Source: Isoetes taiwanensis
Lineage: Eukaryota; Streptophyta; Lycopodiopsida; Isoetales; Isoetaceae
DNA length: 64,000 nt
Assembly: GCA_021234155.1 (NCBI GenBank)
Contig: JAJEKV010000127.1
Coordinates: forward strand, 2,037,728-2,101,727
Direction: 5' to 3'
Shown: in pieces, positions 23,178 to 35,404 of the stretch
Numbering within the stretch: the first letter of the stretch is position 1
Layout: each line of letters starts with the position of its first letter
Made by a program: the position numbers and the translations under genes
Notes under the pieces: generated by a model
The model's input: the letters and a program-made list of their open reading frames with translations, nothing else
Told to the model about the DNA's origin: nothing
Database searches by the model: none

Positions 23178-24036
23178 TCACTGCTTCGCGTCATTCATCT
23201 TCTTGGAGTCATATGCGACTACCCTTTCCTCCTGCATGAGTACTGCACCTGTTGCTATCCTGCTAGCGTCTGTTGCTACAAGCTTATCCTTGGCTGGGTC
23301 TGGCAAGACTAAGACTGGCGGTGTCGTCAAAGCTTCCTTCAACGTCTCAAATGCTGCATGGGCCTTCTTTTGCCAATGACTTGCCCAATCTTTTATCTTC
23401 TCTGCTTTGGTGAGGTCCGTCAATGGAGCTGCCACCTTTGCAAAGTTCTTGACGAACTTCCTGTAATACCCTGCTAAGCCGAGGAAGCTTCTCACTTCAT
23501 GGGTGTTCTTTGGTGCCGGCCAATCATTTACCGCTTTAATCTTTGCAGGGTCGGTGGAGATCCCTTCCGCTGAGATTACATGCCCCAAATACTCCACTCT
23601 TTATGTTGCGAAGTGGCACTTGGATAGCTTTAAGCTGATGCCTCCTCAACTTTTCAAGTACCTTCCTCAAGTGCTGGGCATGCTCCTCTAAGGATTTGTT
23701 GTAGACTAGAATGTCATCAAAGAAAACTATGATGAAAGCATCTAGGAACTCGCAGAAAACATCATTCATGAGCCTCATGAAGGTTGCTGGAGCATTGGAC
23801 AATCCAAACGGCATCACTATGAACTCATAATGGCAATATCTCGTCCTGAATGCAGACTTATGGATGTCCTCTTCCTTGATTCTGATCTGGTGATAACCTG
23901 ACCTCAAATCTATCTTGAAAAAGACCTTTGCTCCCTGCAACTGATCCATCAGATCATCTGATCGAGGTAGAGCATATTTGTTCTTGACGGTGTGCTTGTT
24001 CTTGACGATAGTCAATGCACATCCTAAGACTTCCAT
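23178..24036 (-). pseudogene. Element B reverse transcriptase and RNase H start (D1), frameshifted
   Basis: 24036-23536 has the RT palm: [34 protein letters not shown], and the catalytic FFDDILVY. 23597-23178 continues in another frame with [28 protein letters not shown] and the RNase H start [20 protein letters not shown] frameshift lies near 23600 and another near 24010, where the fingers are split from the palm. Confidence 0.88.
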
Positions 24037-24994
24037 CCTTCTTCTTCACGAAGAGTATTGGCGCTCCAAATGGAGAGACACTAGGTCTTACAAACCCTAG
24101 GTCTAGCAACTCCTGCAATTGCTTCTTCAATTCAGTCAACTCCTGGGTTGACATCCTGTAGGGCGCCTTGCTTGTTGGCTTAGTTCCTGGCTCAAGTGCT
24201 ATTTCACACTCGACTCCTTTGTAAGGTGGAAGTTGCTTAATCTCATCTGGGAACAAATCATGGAATTCCTTCACCAACTTTGCTATAGGCTTTGGGAGCT
24301 TGCTCAATGCTTTGGCCTCTTTCTCTTCCGCTGTCTCTTGCTCGTCAACTTCGAGTTTAAAGACATAGGCCACTTGCTCCTTCTTTAAGCATCTAAGTAA
24401 CTTCTTACTAGACATGCATTGCATGATTGGGGTGACTTCTTTACCTGTTATCTCAATGACCTTGCCCTCTGGCGTTGTTAAGGTTACTTTCCGGTTCCCA
24501 CAATCAATCACAGCTCCAGCCGGCCCAAGGTATTCCATGCCTATGATCAAGTCGTACTTGCCGATGTTCATCACTTCTGCTCCCATTCCAACATTGAGTC
24601 CTGGCAAGTCTATGTCGAAGTTGATCCTCTTCCCTGCTGTGTATCTGATTGCCCCACTTGCTAACACAACAGGCCTAGACTTGGACTTCAAAGGCTTCAA
24701 CTTCAACATTTCTACCATCCTTGGCGAGGCAAAATTGTGAGTACTCCCTGTGTCTATCAACACTATGAAGGACTTGGCTTGGGCCTTCCCAGTCGTCGAA
24801 ATGACTTGGTACTGACTCTCAGCATTCTCATAGTCAATAGCAGCAAAGATGTGGCACTCACCCTGGATGTAGTCGGGAGCATCTTCTTCGTCGACGTCCG
24901 TGGGTGTCTCCCATCCTAACTCTGCTAACGCCGCGTTCATCACAAATGGGCAATTATGTGTCCGATGTCCTAGCTGGAAACACCTGAAGCACAA
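23954..24994 (-). CDS. Element B nucleocapsid knuckle, protease and RT N-terminus (D1)
   Basis: 346 residues. Starts with an intact CCHC knuckle [14 protein letters not shown] (C-x2-C-x4-H-x4-C). The retropepsin motif [11 protein letters not shown] follows near residue 85, then [20 protein letters not shown] protease-RT linker leads into the RT fingers ([31 protein letters not shown]). Gag-knuckle and protease-RT in one frame suggests a single Gag-Pol polyprotein. The end is frameshifted into the palm segment at 24036. Confidence 0.9.
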   Translation of the reverse strand: MCFRCFQLGHRTHNCPFVMNAALAELGWETPTDVDEEDAPDYIQGECHIFAAIDYENAESQYQVISTTGKAQAKSFIVLIDTGSTHNFASPRMVEMLKLKPLKSKSRPVVLASGAIRYTAGKRINFDIDLPGLNVGMGAEVMNIGKYDLIIGMEYLGPAGAVIDCGNRKVTLTTPEGKVIEITGKEVTPIMQCMSSKKLLRCLKKEQVAYVFKLEVDEQETAEEKEAKALSKLPKPIAKLVKEFHDLFPDEIKQLPPYKGVECEIALEPGTKPTSKAPYRMSTQELTELKKQLQELLDLGFVRPSVSPFGAPILFVKKKDGSLRMCIDYRQEQAHRQEQICSTSIR

Positions 24995-25050
24995 CTGCTT
25001 TTCAATACATTCCTACCTCTTCTCCTTGGAGATGGACTGTAAGAACTGCT

Positions 25051-26194
25051 TTACTGCCTTGGAATAGTTTGAACCACCTCCTTGGTCCTTGAAGCTGACC
25101 TGTTCCTTATCCTATTTGCCAAAATTTTCGTTGCCTTGCTTCCCGGAATTTGCGTTGTACTGAGGTCTGCTAGCTGCCGGGCTTGTTGCTCTTGGGCTGT
25201 AGCTTCCTGTACCCTTCCCTTTGTCCTGATAGTACTAATGCTTCGGCCCACTCTCTTGAGGTCCTGTTCCTTGTAAGCTCACTGCCTTGGACTCTGCCTC
25301 TCACACTGTCTTAGGGTTTATTGCTCTCACTATAGCTTCCTAATTTCTTCATTCAAGCCTTCGATGTACCCCTCTACTGCATGTCTTTCACTCAATTTCG
25401 GCACATAGAGCCTCAGCCTCATGAACTCTTCGGTGTACTTCTGGACTGTCTTATTGCCATGCTGCAACCTGTAGAACTGCTGCATCATATGACACTTTGT
25501 GTTCCCTTGGCACGTAATGGCGCTTAAATGCTTTGGCAAACTTCTTGAACCTGCAACTATCTCTGCTTAGCCCATGGGATTTGGCATAGCCTTTTCATCA
25601 AATCCTGGCTGCTCCCTTAACGTTGGTTGTTGCTACTCTATCTTTGTCCTTATCCTTCATGCTATAAGCATTCCCATACTCCCTCGTTTCATCTAACCAT
25701 GCCTCGGCTTCCATTCCAGACCTGCTATCCCCTGAGAACTGCTCTAACTTCCTGGCTTTCCATACATTGCTCAATGCCGAGTCATCTTTCTTCTGATAGT
25801 CGGCTTCTGCCCTGCCTCTATCACAGTTGGGACCCTCCCGGCGATCCTGTTGCTCATTCTCCTGCTCATCAGACTCGGAGTCGGAGTCGGAACTTGAGTT
25901 GGAGGAGTCCGTGTTGGGTGACCTCCTTCTCTGGCTTCTCTTCTTTGCCTTGACTGCTCTGCCGGCCGGTGTTTCAAGTAGTTGGACATTCTGGTCTGGT
26001 CCTATTGGTGCCGCTCCTGCCAACAATGCTCTTATTTTGTGGATGTCGAACCTTATCTGCGATATTTCTTGTTCCGGGGTTGGTGCCTCGAATTCTTGGT
26101 ACAGGTTCCTTGGCTGGATTTGCCTTGCTGGTGTATGGTCTTGATCATGTTGTCCTTGTTCTTCGACATTTCTAGGTACTCTAGCTGCATACAC
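25051..26194 (-). pseudogene. Element B gag (D1), frameshifted
   Basis: 26194-25598 (198 residues) begins MYAARVPRN and has PEQEISQIRFDIHKIRALLA, a Ser/Asp-rich tract, then KARKLEQFSGDSRSGMEAE, the start of the capsid. 25539-25330 has the capsid end (YRLQHGNKTVQKYTEEFMRL, VEGYIEGLNEEIRKL). 25251-25051 is the basic linker before the knuckle. Frame changes separate the parts. Missing entirely from the D2 copy apart from its end. Confidence 0.82.
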
Positions 26195-26374
26195 ATTGGA
26201 TTACACTCTGATGATTAGTTCTTTGTTTTGTCATTGCATTGGTTTGTTTGATGATATAATTGTGGGGACAAAATATATCAAGAGAACATGATCAATATTA
26301 CATTTATATTCATGGATATAATATGTTTACATTTAAAAGTAGACATAGAAAATTGAAAATTTTAAGTTTTATTC

Positions 26375-27874
26375 TTAGAGTCTTCTGATATAATCTGGGT
26401 TGTCCTCACTTGGGCTGTGTCGACCGTTCGCCCTAAGTTCCTTAAAAATGTTAGTGTCCGTGCCTCCTTGGAGTGCGGTCATCAAGTCTTCAATCCTTCT
26501 GTCTGATGTATAGGCTGCGGTGACTGCCAACCTGCCCTGTCGCCTATAAGGGACCGCGAAGTCGAAGATGCTTAATGCTATTGTTCTCTTGACAAGGATG
26601 ACATGGTCGATGTATGAGGTCATGCGAGTATGTCTTCCGAATCCTGAGAGAGCAATGAGCATAAAAACTCCTTCTTCCCCACGTGGACTGAATTGGCGGT
26701 GTATAACCGCTATCCTTCCATCAATGAGCAAAGGTAGATAGAACCTAAGGGCTTTGTCGTGCCCTGCCTCCTCGCCGGATCTGAATGCAGCCCTGTGTCT
26801 TTCAGAGTATTCATCGACCGGTACTTCCACCATTTCCCTGTAGTCGCTGAACATGGAAGATGCTAAGCTAATGCTGCCTTCGGCTGGTGCTGGTGCTGTT
26901 GCCGAGGTGCTGGGTAAGAGTACACTCGTTGATTTCCCCCTAATTCCCATCCGTTCTTGGATTGCTAAGAACTCCTCCTCTGTAGGTAACTCCCGCTGGG
27001 CCATCATCTGCCTGATGCTGGTGTAGGCTTCTATGTCCGTCGATGTCTGGCCATTGTACATCCGGGCCTCCCTTATGCTGACGGAAAAGTCCTGTGTCTC
27101 CCGGTCGATAAAGTCATCGAGGTCCGGTTGTTGACGTAGGAGATGTAGGAGCTCGTCTATCCTATAGCCCCTGTCCCTGCACTCTGGAAGGTTCTTGATG
27201 TCGTGGAGGCTTAGGTACGCTCTCCTTGGATGATTACCGGGTTAAGCTTGTAATGCCTAGCCCAAGTGGTGGAGCTGTCAGCGTGGTTCTCGGCCCCTCT
27301 TCAAAGCTTTGAAGTTCTTGCTCTGCTTACTGCCTTTCTTGTGCCGGGTCGACGTCAATGATGTCCTCCATGTCCGACCCATATCCTTCATCTTCCTCCT
27401 GCTCTTTTCGTACTCCAGAAGCATCTGCTCTTCTTCACCTGCTGTCATGGCCATAGGCTCAATGTCTAGGGGTTGGACAGATGGTTACCCTATTTGGGTT
27501 TAGGCTCTATGGGATAGGAAAATAGCTACAGCTGCGGTGTAAGAGAAACATCTCCTCCTATTTACAGATACTGACATATAGTTAGGCAAGCGGCTAGCCT
27601 TGTTTTCTAAATACTTGTCTATCTTGGGTATGTCTTGCAGAGCTATACGAAGGGCCATGCTTGGAGCAAAGTATCCTATGCAAGGTGGGAGTTCTACTAG
27701 AGAAGGACCTATTTTTGCATGGAATTCAGCCATAATCTCCTGGTAATAGGGAGTAGCATTGATGGTTGCATCCATATCAATCTCCTTCTGAAAGACGGCG
27801 AAGACTGAGTTGATGTCGGCCTCAGCCACATGAGCTGTGGCGCTATACCATCGCCTAAATGCATATGTTGCCAT
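26375..27874 (-). pseudogene. Element B ORF-b: extra ORF between ORF-a and gag (D1)
   Basis: About 500 codons in two open parts. 27874-27500 (124 residues, MATYAFRRWYS..., INSVFAVFQKEIDMDATI) and 27061-26375 (228 residues, IRQMMAQRELPTEEEFLAI, LLIDGRIAVIHRQFSP, FDFAVPYRRQGRLAVTAAY) are joined by sequence still readable in pieces (acidic EEEQMLLEYEKSRRK, then QPDLDDFIDRETQDF). It ends about 180 bp before gag. Element A has the same ORF in the same place. No known domain is recognised. Positionally it resembles ORF1 of Ogre/Tat elements, but no sequence relation is claimed. Confidence 0.75.
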
Positions 27875-28164
27875 GATACTAGAGCAGCTGGGGATGTCAA
27901 ACAGATGGGGAAGCGCTTTTGGGAGCTGGAAAATTGCCTTGGAGTGAGGAGCAAATGGGTAGGGTGCAAATGAGGGTTGCGGTCCTATTTATAGACAAAA
28001 CCCTAATTTTGGGAAATTTTTGGGTTGTGGAATATCTATGATTCTAAGGTGCTGCTATGCAATTCATAGGCAAACTAAGTTAAAGAGTGCATTCTAAGGA
28101 TCCTATTGCAACAAATTTCATCTAATTTAGATAGAATTGGGGTAAGTTGCGTCAATTTTGGTCT

Positions 28165-28640
28165 GACCACTCACACAGTGCGCGAGAGGCTAATCCAAAA
28201 ATCTCGGATTGGGTCCTGGCGCAGTCTGTGAGGGGTGGGGCCCTATTTGGGTCGAGGATGACTCAAAACATGCAAACTAAGGGTCAAATCCTGGTTTATC
28301 TCAACGAGTTAGGTCGGATTGTGCCCTTACTTTCTTCATTTGGACAAGTCTTGGGGAATTGACCACTCACACACGGTCTTGAGAGGCTAATCCAAAAATC
28401 TCGGATTGGGTCCCGGCACTCGTGAGGGGTGGGACTCTGTTTAGGTTTAGGATGACTCAATTTCTACAATCTAAGGGTCAAATCATACTTATTTCTATGA
28501 GTTAAGTCGGATTGTGCCCTTACTTTCTATATTTGGCCAAGTCTTGGCAAAGATCAATGGTCGACCGCTCACACAGTGCGCAAGAGGCTAATCCAAAAAT
28601 CTCGGATTGGATCCTGGCTCTGTGAGGGGTGGGGCCAAAA
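28165..28640. repeat. Three stem-loop modules upstream of ORF-b, element B (D1)
   Basis: Modules at 28165-28240, 28360-28433 and 28560-28636, spaced about 195-200 bp. Each reads CTCACACAGTGCGCGAGAGG, CTAATCCAAAAATCTCGGAT, then GGCGCAGTCTGTGAGGGG. Outer arms CTCACA/TGTGAG and inner AATCC/GGATT pair. Sequences between modules are also similar, so the unit may be a roughly 200-bp tandem repeat carrying a hairpin. D2 equivalents are at 41877-42350. Confidence 0.78.
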
Positions 28641-29394
28641 ACACTGAGTTTTGCTCCAAATTTGGCAATTCCAAATGCAGATATCCTTAATACAATCTAG
28701 ATACTTACAATTTTACACATTAACATGACAAAAACATAAATTTGTATTTACAAAAAGTTTGTATTTACAAATCTTCCTTTTTAATAAACCTAGCTAATTT
28801 CATATCTTTAGGCATACAAGTTACTCTTTTTGCATGGAGGGAAGAGTCTTCAAAGTGTTGAACTATCATTTGTTGATGCACCTTTAAATCATGCGATAGT
28901 AACTGTTGGACTATATTGAAATTTTAAGCAATCAGGCAATGTTTAAGGAAATTGCGTTGTTAGAGGTAAAAGTTGGTAGAATGTTATTTAGAGTTGGAGG
29001 CATATCTAAAACATTATTGTGGGTGTTTGTGTGTGGGTCTATGTTTTGTCTTTAACATTTGAAAATGGCAACTTATTGGCTGGATTTAGCCTATGTGTGG
29101 ATCATGTTACATTTCTGAAGTGTAGGTGTCAATCTAAACTTGTATTTTTAAAAGGTTGATCGACAACCTAAGAGAATATTATATAAAATCTTATATAAGT
29201 CTTTTATAAATTAAAAGACGTGAATGTAACACACCTAGGGGGTTGAGGGATAAGTAAATAATTTTTACTCTTAACCTCAGGTCAGGAATGTTTAAAAGAA
29301 TTGCAATAGTTGAGAAACAAATTGAATACTGGTGTCTATACTAAGGTATGGTAGATATCTGAGGAAAATAGTGGTAATATCTGAACTAGAATAG

Positions 29395-29477
29395 CAGATC
29401 TATGATTAGAGGAGATTATCTAGACAAGAATTTGTAAGAATATGAAGATATTTCTATTATTGGAAAGGAGAGGATAT
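29395..29477. other. 83-bp segment present in D2, absent from D1
   Basis: D1 reads AGAATAG directly into TGTTCTAATTTT (14684-14702); D2 has 83 bp between the same sequences. No repeat boundaries or target duplications are seen, so a deletion in D1 is as likely as an insertion in D2. Confidence 0.75.
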
Positions 29478-29668
29478 TGTTCTAATTTTAGAAAAGGCAG
29501 ATAGTATTAAAAAAAAAAAGGCAAACTTTAAAACGTCGGCGAGCGATTATCAGAATGGAGCGATCTTAAGCATTCTGGAAAGCCCTCGGAGTCTAGTTTC
29601 AGAATTGGGGTGGCACCTCTCATAACTCCTTACGGTTAGAGAGATATCTCAGAAAAGGTGGACAGGGG

Positions 29669-31167
29669 TGTGACGTTCCAGTACGATATACGGTCTCAAG
29701 ATCTATACCGTGCTCAAGGCCAATCACCACGTACGCCGCCCAAATCGGCGGTGTCGCCCGATACCATACCCAAGCAAGGGGCGCCCTAGGGGGCAATGGT
29801 GCAATGGTGCGCAGTACTTAGCAATCTCTTGCCTGCATCCTTAGACCTTTAACCCATTAAAGGTAGACCAAGGGTCGGAAACCCTAAACCTAACCCGATA
29901 GCCTACATAAGGCATCAAACCTAACATTCCTTTTTTTCCCACGGACCTTCGAGCTCGATTCGCCTACTGAAGAGTCAATTTGCAACTCCCACGATCTGCC
30001 TGTGGCGCCCAGACTAGTCGGATCTCCTTTTCGACCGCATCTCGAAAGCGTAACTGCGACATGGACGCCAATTGTGGGAGGGAACCAGGGGATCAGGTAT
30101 TTGGTTGATTGAATAGCCTAAACCTTTTATTCCAGCCTTCGAACCCGAGGGTTTAGCCTATTAAATCACCCCTATTAGCCAAGCTGATCCCCGAGATTGA
30201 CTCTAACTAAGGAACCTAACTCTATGAGGTAGATTAGTTCTTTATTATATTATTATGTTGATATGATGGACGGATGGATTTTGTGAACTCATTGTATTGG
30301 GAAGGGGGTAGAGACTTAAAGCTTAGTAGATGATGCTCCTAGTTAGTCCCTCTTAGTGCATTACTAGTATTCTGCCTCAGGTAATGAGCCCACCTGGTTG
30401 TGGGTGAAGGGCCGGGGCCGGCTTAGAATGAGGTTCGTGTTCTGACCCTCGGCCATCCCTCTCGGTGTGTAAAGGCCTCACCGGGGATCAGAGTGACTAG
30501 GTCTAATGGCTTACCACCGAGTGTGGGTAAGGCATGGGCTCGACACCCATGGGTGGTGTTCACCTTCCAAAGGGTTAAGTCGAATAAGGGCAAAAGGGCC
30601 CTCTAGTCACCTTGGGTCAAGATGTAGATCTCTCGGGAGGAGCGATTCCCTACCCGCCCCATCTGGACTGGGAGATGTAACCCAGAATAGCCCTTTGGCT
30701 ATGCACCCGTGGCTAATCGTCCCAACACTTTTCAACCTACTGCAAAGTGTATTGTGAGGGGCGGATGGTGTGGACAACCCTTAGCCATGCTCTTATGCCG
30801 GTAACCCATTGTCAGCGATTCCGTGCAAGACCGAACTCGGAGACCCAAGCTAGTCGGCCACCCCCACGGTCTAAGCCTTGGGTAGGAACTTCCTTTGCAT
30901 TGTGCTGATCTTTGTCTATGCAGATGTTGATGTGCCACCCTTCGAGGTGGATATATGATGTTGTGTTAATGACGAGTATGTTTACGCTTCCGCAGCTAGG
31001 TAGGCCCTGAGGGAGACGGGGTAAAATGACCCCTTCACTCTTCCCAATGTGGACTCTAGGCGGTCCGCGATATGTGGAGGGCCCTCAGACAAGATGGGAG
31101 TCTGGTCTTGGGGATGAACTCTGCTTGTATACGGTCACGGGCATCGTGATATGAGTAGGGGACTACA
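29669..31167 (+). mobile_element. Solo LTR of the element A subfamily, plus orientation
   Basis: 1499 bp starting TGTGACGTTCC and ending GGGGACTACA. Flanked by perfect AGGGG duplications (29664-29668 and 31168-31172). D1 has the empty site AGGGGTCAGATAAG near 14875. Internal sequence such as CTAATGGCTTACCACCGAGT is the reverse complement of element A LTR sequence around 12325-12345, and is closer to A than to B. It presumably arose by recombination between the two LTRs of a complete insertion that landed in D2 after the duplication. Confidence 0.93.
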
Positions 31168-31376
31168 AGGGGTCGAGATAAGGCTGCCGCGTGGAAGATC
31201 CTTGGTGGGTAGCCAGAGCGGATCTTTGGAGTTTATGTTGGTTTGGAGTTATCTTTTCTTTTGTTTAGTAGTTTGTCGAAAAGCTTACATGTTTTATTTT
31301 GTTATCGATTCTTTGTGTTTGCAAATATAATATAACATTAAAGAATGAACCTGTTTGAATGAACCCGCCCTTTTGT

Positions 31377-31488
31377 CGTTGCCGGAGGGCTGGAGCAGTT
31401 GAGCAACATGCATACCAAATGATTGGTATGTGTCGTTGCCAAAGGCTGGGCGGTAAAGCAACGCGCATACCAGGTGATTGGTATGTGA
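31377..31488. repeat. Tandem pair of palindromic units (D2)
   Basis: D2 counterpart of 15084-15195. Unit 1 here has GCATACCAAATGATTGGTAT, an improved CATACCA/TGGTATG stem compared with D1 (which has CATACTA). Confidence 0.6.
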
Positions 31489-32112
31489 ACGTACATCCGT
31501 GTCGCGAACGGTGTACGTGAGAGCCCGGGCGAGGGATTGATCATCCCTGAATCACAGTAAGTTATAAGAAGATGTTCTAAGTGTGACTAACATTTGTGTG
31601 CTTATTATCTGTGTGACTAACGATTCGCCTCAGGTTAAGGTAATGGTTTACCCGCTTAGTCCTTCCCTGGACTAATTCTTTCTTATTTCTCACAGATTAA
31701 TTTGGTAGCTACGTGATTGTTGAGCGAGGGGAGCACGAGTAATAGAAGAGATGTTGTTATGCATAGATTCCTACGTCGTTTGAGTTGTAACCTGAGTTTA
31801 TGGATTACAAATCCTTATTTCCTAATTTTATAAAGAAAGAAATTTATTATCTGAGTTCCATTATTGCCTTTTGTTTGATTTCAAGTGTTTAACACTCTAG
31901 GAGCATTTCAGTGAAGCCAATTCTGTACGAATGTCATTATAATAGCATGACTTTGTCAAGCTTGAAGGGTTGTTGTTTTAAGTATTAGCTCATGCCATAT
32001 GGCATAATGAAGCAAGCAATCATGATACATGTACAATGCCTACAATATCTAGCATAATAATGGGGTCTCTTTTGTAAAAAATTTTAAGTTTTTCACTATG
32101 GTTTTGCCTTTT

Positions 32113-34310
32113 TTTTAAGGATGAAAGCCAAAAAGTTTATTAATTAGATAAAAATACAAAATTTACATGTCTCATCTAACTGTATAAGCATAAAAGATGC
32201 CGTGAGGAGCACCACCAGCCCGAGCACAATGTACTTACTCCAAAAAATAGGAGACTAACAATAAGAATCAATTCAAGATATCGAATCCGCATGCGTTCCA
32301 TCATTTACGATTCAAGGGAGGAACATTCATAGGCTGTCAGTATTCTTTTCTGGGCCACCGTAATAACACCATGTGCAGATGAATAAATGCCTTGAAAGAC
32401 CAATCGGAACCAAGATGGAATGCCCTCTATTTAGCTGGGAGCCATGCGTTGGGATAGGATGCCAAGAAGATACATCGACAGTCCAATGTACAGTTAAAAA
32501 AACCTTGTAGTCGACCACGCCGGTCGAACCTCCTCCGACGATCAAAGAGACAAAGGCTCAAGAGTATCAACGTTTGAAAGGCGAGCGGGTATACCGCAGA
32601 TATGCGAGGATCATAACGATGTCGGAAGGTTAATAACACCCGTGCACCCTCTGTGGATAACCCGCCACCATAGTATAGAGACTTTAGGGTGGAGCAACCT
32701 ATCCCAAAGCCATCACCATGTAATGATACAAAGTGGGTCAATGGAACCCCAGAGGTGCCACCCATCCGCAACCGGAGGGGCCGTGGTGCTAAAAGAGGGC
32801 GATATACCGATCCGACAAAGTACTTGCCTTTGCTAATATTTTCGCGGATGATTCCATGGCAAACTTTCACAAACACCAACTTGTACTATAAAAGGCAAAC
32901 TTTCATTCAGACCTTCTCCCATAGAGACACATCTCAATGAGAGAGCAGAACTTTGCCCAAATTCAAGCCAAGACAATAGGTGGCCTCGCTTTTATACCAT
33001 TCTTGAATAAAGATAACACCTGCAAGAACCCATCGCCTCTATGTACCGGGGATGAGTTGATGATGCCAATGGAGGTGCCGATAGGGTTCAGGGCAAAGGG
33101 TGCCCACCACCATGTAGTCTCCAATAGGGTGTGGATAGAAGGGCATGGCCAAAAAAGATGTTTGATCTGCCTTCCATGCCAGCCAACAAGCCACGCAAAA
33201 ATGGAGAAGCACTTGGAAAAAGCCTCGCAGAGTCCGAAATAATGCCTCGAGGTAGGACTTGGTTTGACAAAATTTTATTGCCTAAAGGGATACAAAGGAC
33301 CGAGAGCTTATCTAAGAAGGCCAACTAGAAGAGTCATCTTCACTATTAAGGAGTCTCCAAATGAACTTTGAAATAAAGACTTTTACTCCTGCAAAGAAGA
33401 AAGTCCATCATACTCAGATCACCTGCCCATTTTGGAAGGATGCACTTCTACGAAGCCACCTTAATCACAACACCTTCCTCAGTACCCGTCCATATAAAGT
33501 TTCGAACTATTGCAATGAGCTCACGCATTTTGATCTATATGGGGCTAGCAAATGAAAGAAGGATGCCATATAAACATGAGTACTACTAAGGACCCACTTG
33601 GCCACCGGTTCTGAACCTGAATGCCGACCCACAAGAGACAATTCTATGTGGACCACCGTAACAAGTGCTTCTCCAAACACTTAATGATCTCCTCCCATGC
33701 ATCTCCCCATAGTAACATGGATGCCAATTGGAATCTTCAACAATTTGATGGTTCGGTCCATGCGCCGTAATTTCTATGGATAATCATGAACACGCCGAGA
33801 GTCGAGAGTATCCAATGTCCATAAAGTTGTACACTTCTCCCCACCCCACAAGGACACCGTAGCTATTGAAAAGTGTGAAGAGCAAGGAGAAATTCCTCTA
33901 TGGTTGCAATGGTGAATAACTCACGACAAAGCCTCTCACAATTGTGAAAAAGTGGTGCTAAAGGGCATCCCCGGCGAATACCACGAATCGAAAGTGAGAA
34001 GGCATCCGACGGCCACTATAGAACATAACAAATCCCGGCGCAGACATGCGACTTCATAATATCCAATAGACTCCCCTCGTAGGGCAATGTGAACATTGTT
34101 CAAAATGCATCGCTTTGGAAGAAAACCTAATTGATTGTTGAGATGGACTCGCCAAGATGTCCTTCACCCGCTTCGCAAAAGTCTTGGCAAAGATCTTTCA
34201 TTTGGCAAATGTCATTGCCTCTCATAATACTCTCAATAGATGGGAAGAATGCCATGCCTACTTAGTAATCAAGTGAGACTAAAAGGGAGGCTTGTACACT
34301 CTTGCAATGA
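32113..34310 (-). mobile_element. L1-like LINE, 5'-truncated (D2 copy)
   Basis: Counterpart of 15826-18050 with a shorter T run (about 32110-32117). The zinc-binding RT-associated region GKYFVGSVYRPLLAPRPL is at 32879-32427, followed by other RT fragments. More frameshifts than D1, many at former CTG/CAG sites. Confidence 0.78.
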
Positions 34311-34727
34311 TAAAGAAGAGGTTAAGCCCGATCAAAATATGAGGGCATCATTCAATGGTAGTCCTGCTAGCTTGATGATCATTATATGAGCTTCATCTAC
34401 GATCCGCCTACTAGAGCCATTTCTATGATATTACTTTTTATTGGGCCCTTGTGGGGTCTAAATAGGTTCTTGTACCATTACTTATTATTAATAAAGATCT
34501 TTCCTTCAATAAAAAAATAAGAGTATAGGGATGGATGATTCTATACCTCCCCCTCCCCCGATAGCTACTTTCCTACTTATCCGAATGTGCTCAGCAGATG
34601 TCGACAAGATGTGGGAGTAACACTCACGGGCTCAAGTATGAGCTCCAAAGACAAAAATCCCTCATCCATAATGATACATTTGACCTCCGGCCCTGGGACT
34701 TGGGTGAGGGTTAGATGAAAATGGAAG

Positions 34728-35095
34728 CCTCACCGAGCATTTGGTCTAGTGGTAATACACTAATCCTATAACAAATATATATGTCTCGAAGTTCAAGGCC
34801 TCCCAAAGTCGATTCAATCTAAGATAGTTGGGAGAGAACCCAATAAAGTAATCTCTGGCATGCACATCACCAATCGGATAACGCGATTGTGCTCCGTGAT
34901 AGTTGGGAGGGACCCAATAAAAGTAATTTCGGTGATGCGCACATCACTAATCTGGATACTACACATTGTGCTCCGTGCTCATGCTCCCCGTGACATCTTT
35001 TTGTGCTTCACATTTAGATGAGACATGTAAAATTTGTGCTTTTATATCCGACAATAAACTTTTTAGCTCTCATCGCTCCCAAAAAAAAAAAAAAG
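34728..35095 (+). mobile_element. tRNA-derived SINE (D2 copy)
   Basis: Same box A (TTTGGTCTAGTGG) and box B region as D1, the internal 78-bp duplication, the LINE-like tail with GATGAGACATGTAAA, and a poly(A) stretch at about 35081-35094. Confidence 0.82.
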
Positions 35096-35404
35096 GGCCG
35101 ACAAGACTAGCCTTGACATAAGCTTTACTACCCATCTCTACATATCTCGGCCAATCCCTTGGTATCTGTTATTGTGACCCCGGGTGCACTTATACATATA
35201 TGGTATGGCATCCGCTGCCGAGGGTAGCAAAAACCCCGCTTGTATATTTTAATTTTAAAAGGCAATTTGACCCCGTGGTGTATAGATATTGCTCCAAATC
35301 GCCTAAAACACCTCTAATCCCTAAGTATACGCATTTGAAATGGTCCAAAACACCCCTCCGCTGAACTCTCATGGGTCATAATGATCAAAGGTGAATCCCC
35401 CGAT

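Larger units (their letters stand above)
14171..28874. repeat. Tandem duplication, copy D1 (14.7 kb)
   Basis: The block starting at GATGCACCTTTAAATC (14171) recurs at 28875 in the same orientation, and colinear similarity continues through a LINE, a SINE, an LTR and element B pol. D1 ends at TTTGTT (28874), inside the 5' part of element B. The same position in D2 (42583) runs on into intact element B sequence. The junction at 28874/28875 therefore joins element B to the start of the block, with about 1 bp of microhomology. Confidence 0.9.
20665..28874 (-). mobile_element. Element B internal region, D1 copy (truncated at its 5' side)
   Basis: Best-preserved gypsy coding region in the window. 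Minus-strand order is ORF-b (27874-26375), gag (26194-25051), protease, RT, RNase H, integrase, chromodomain (21378). The region toward the 5' LTR, including ORF-a, is cut off by the duplication junction at 28874, so this copy has no 5' LTR. About 700 bp between the PPT and the chromodomain (20679-21377) has no ORF. Confidence 0.88.

Noticed and set aside
28165-28640. Regularly spaced repeats at about 200 bp as a CRISPR-like array or satellite
   Set aside because: Three copies only, spacers are similar to each other, in a plant retrotransposon leader; no CRISPR features.
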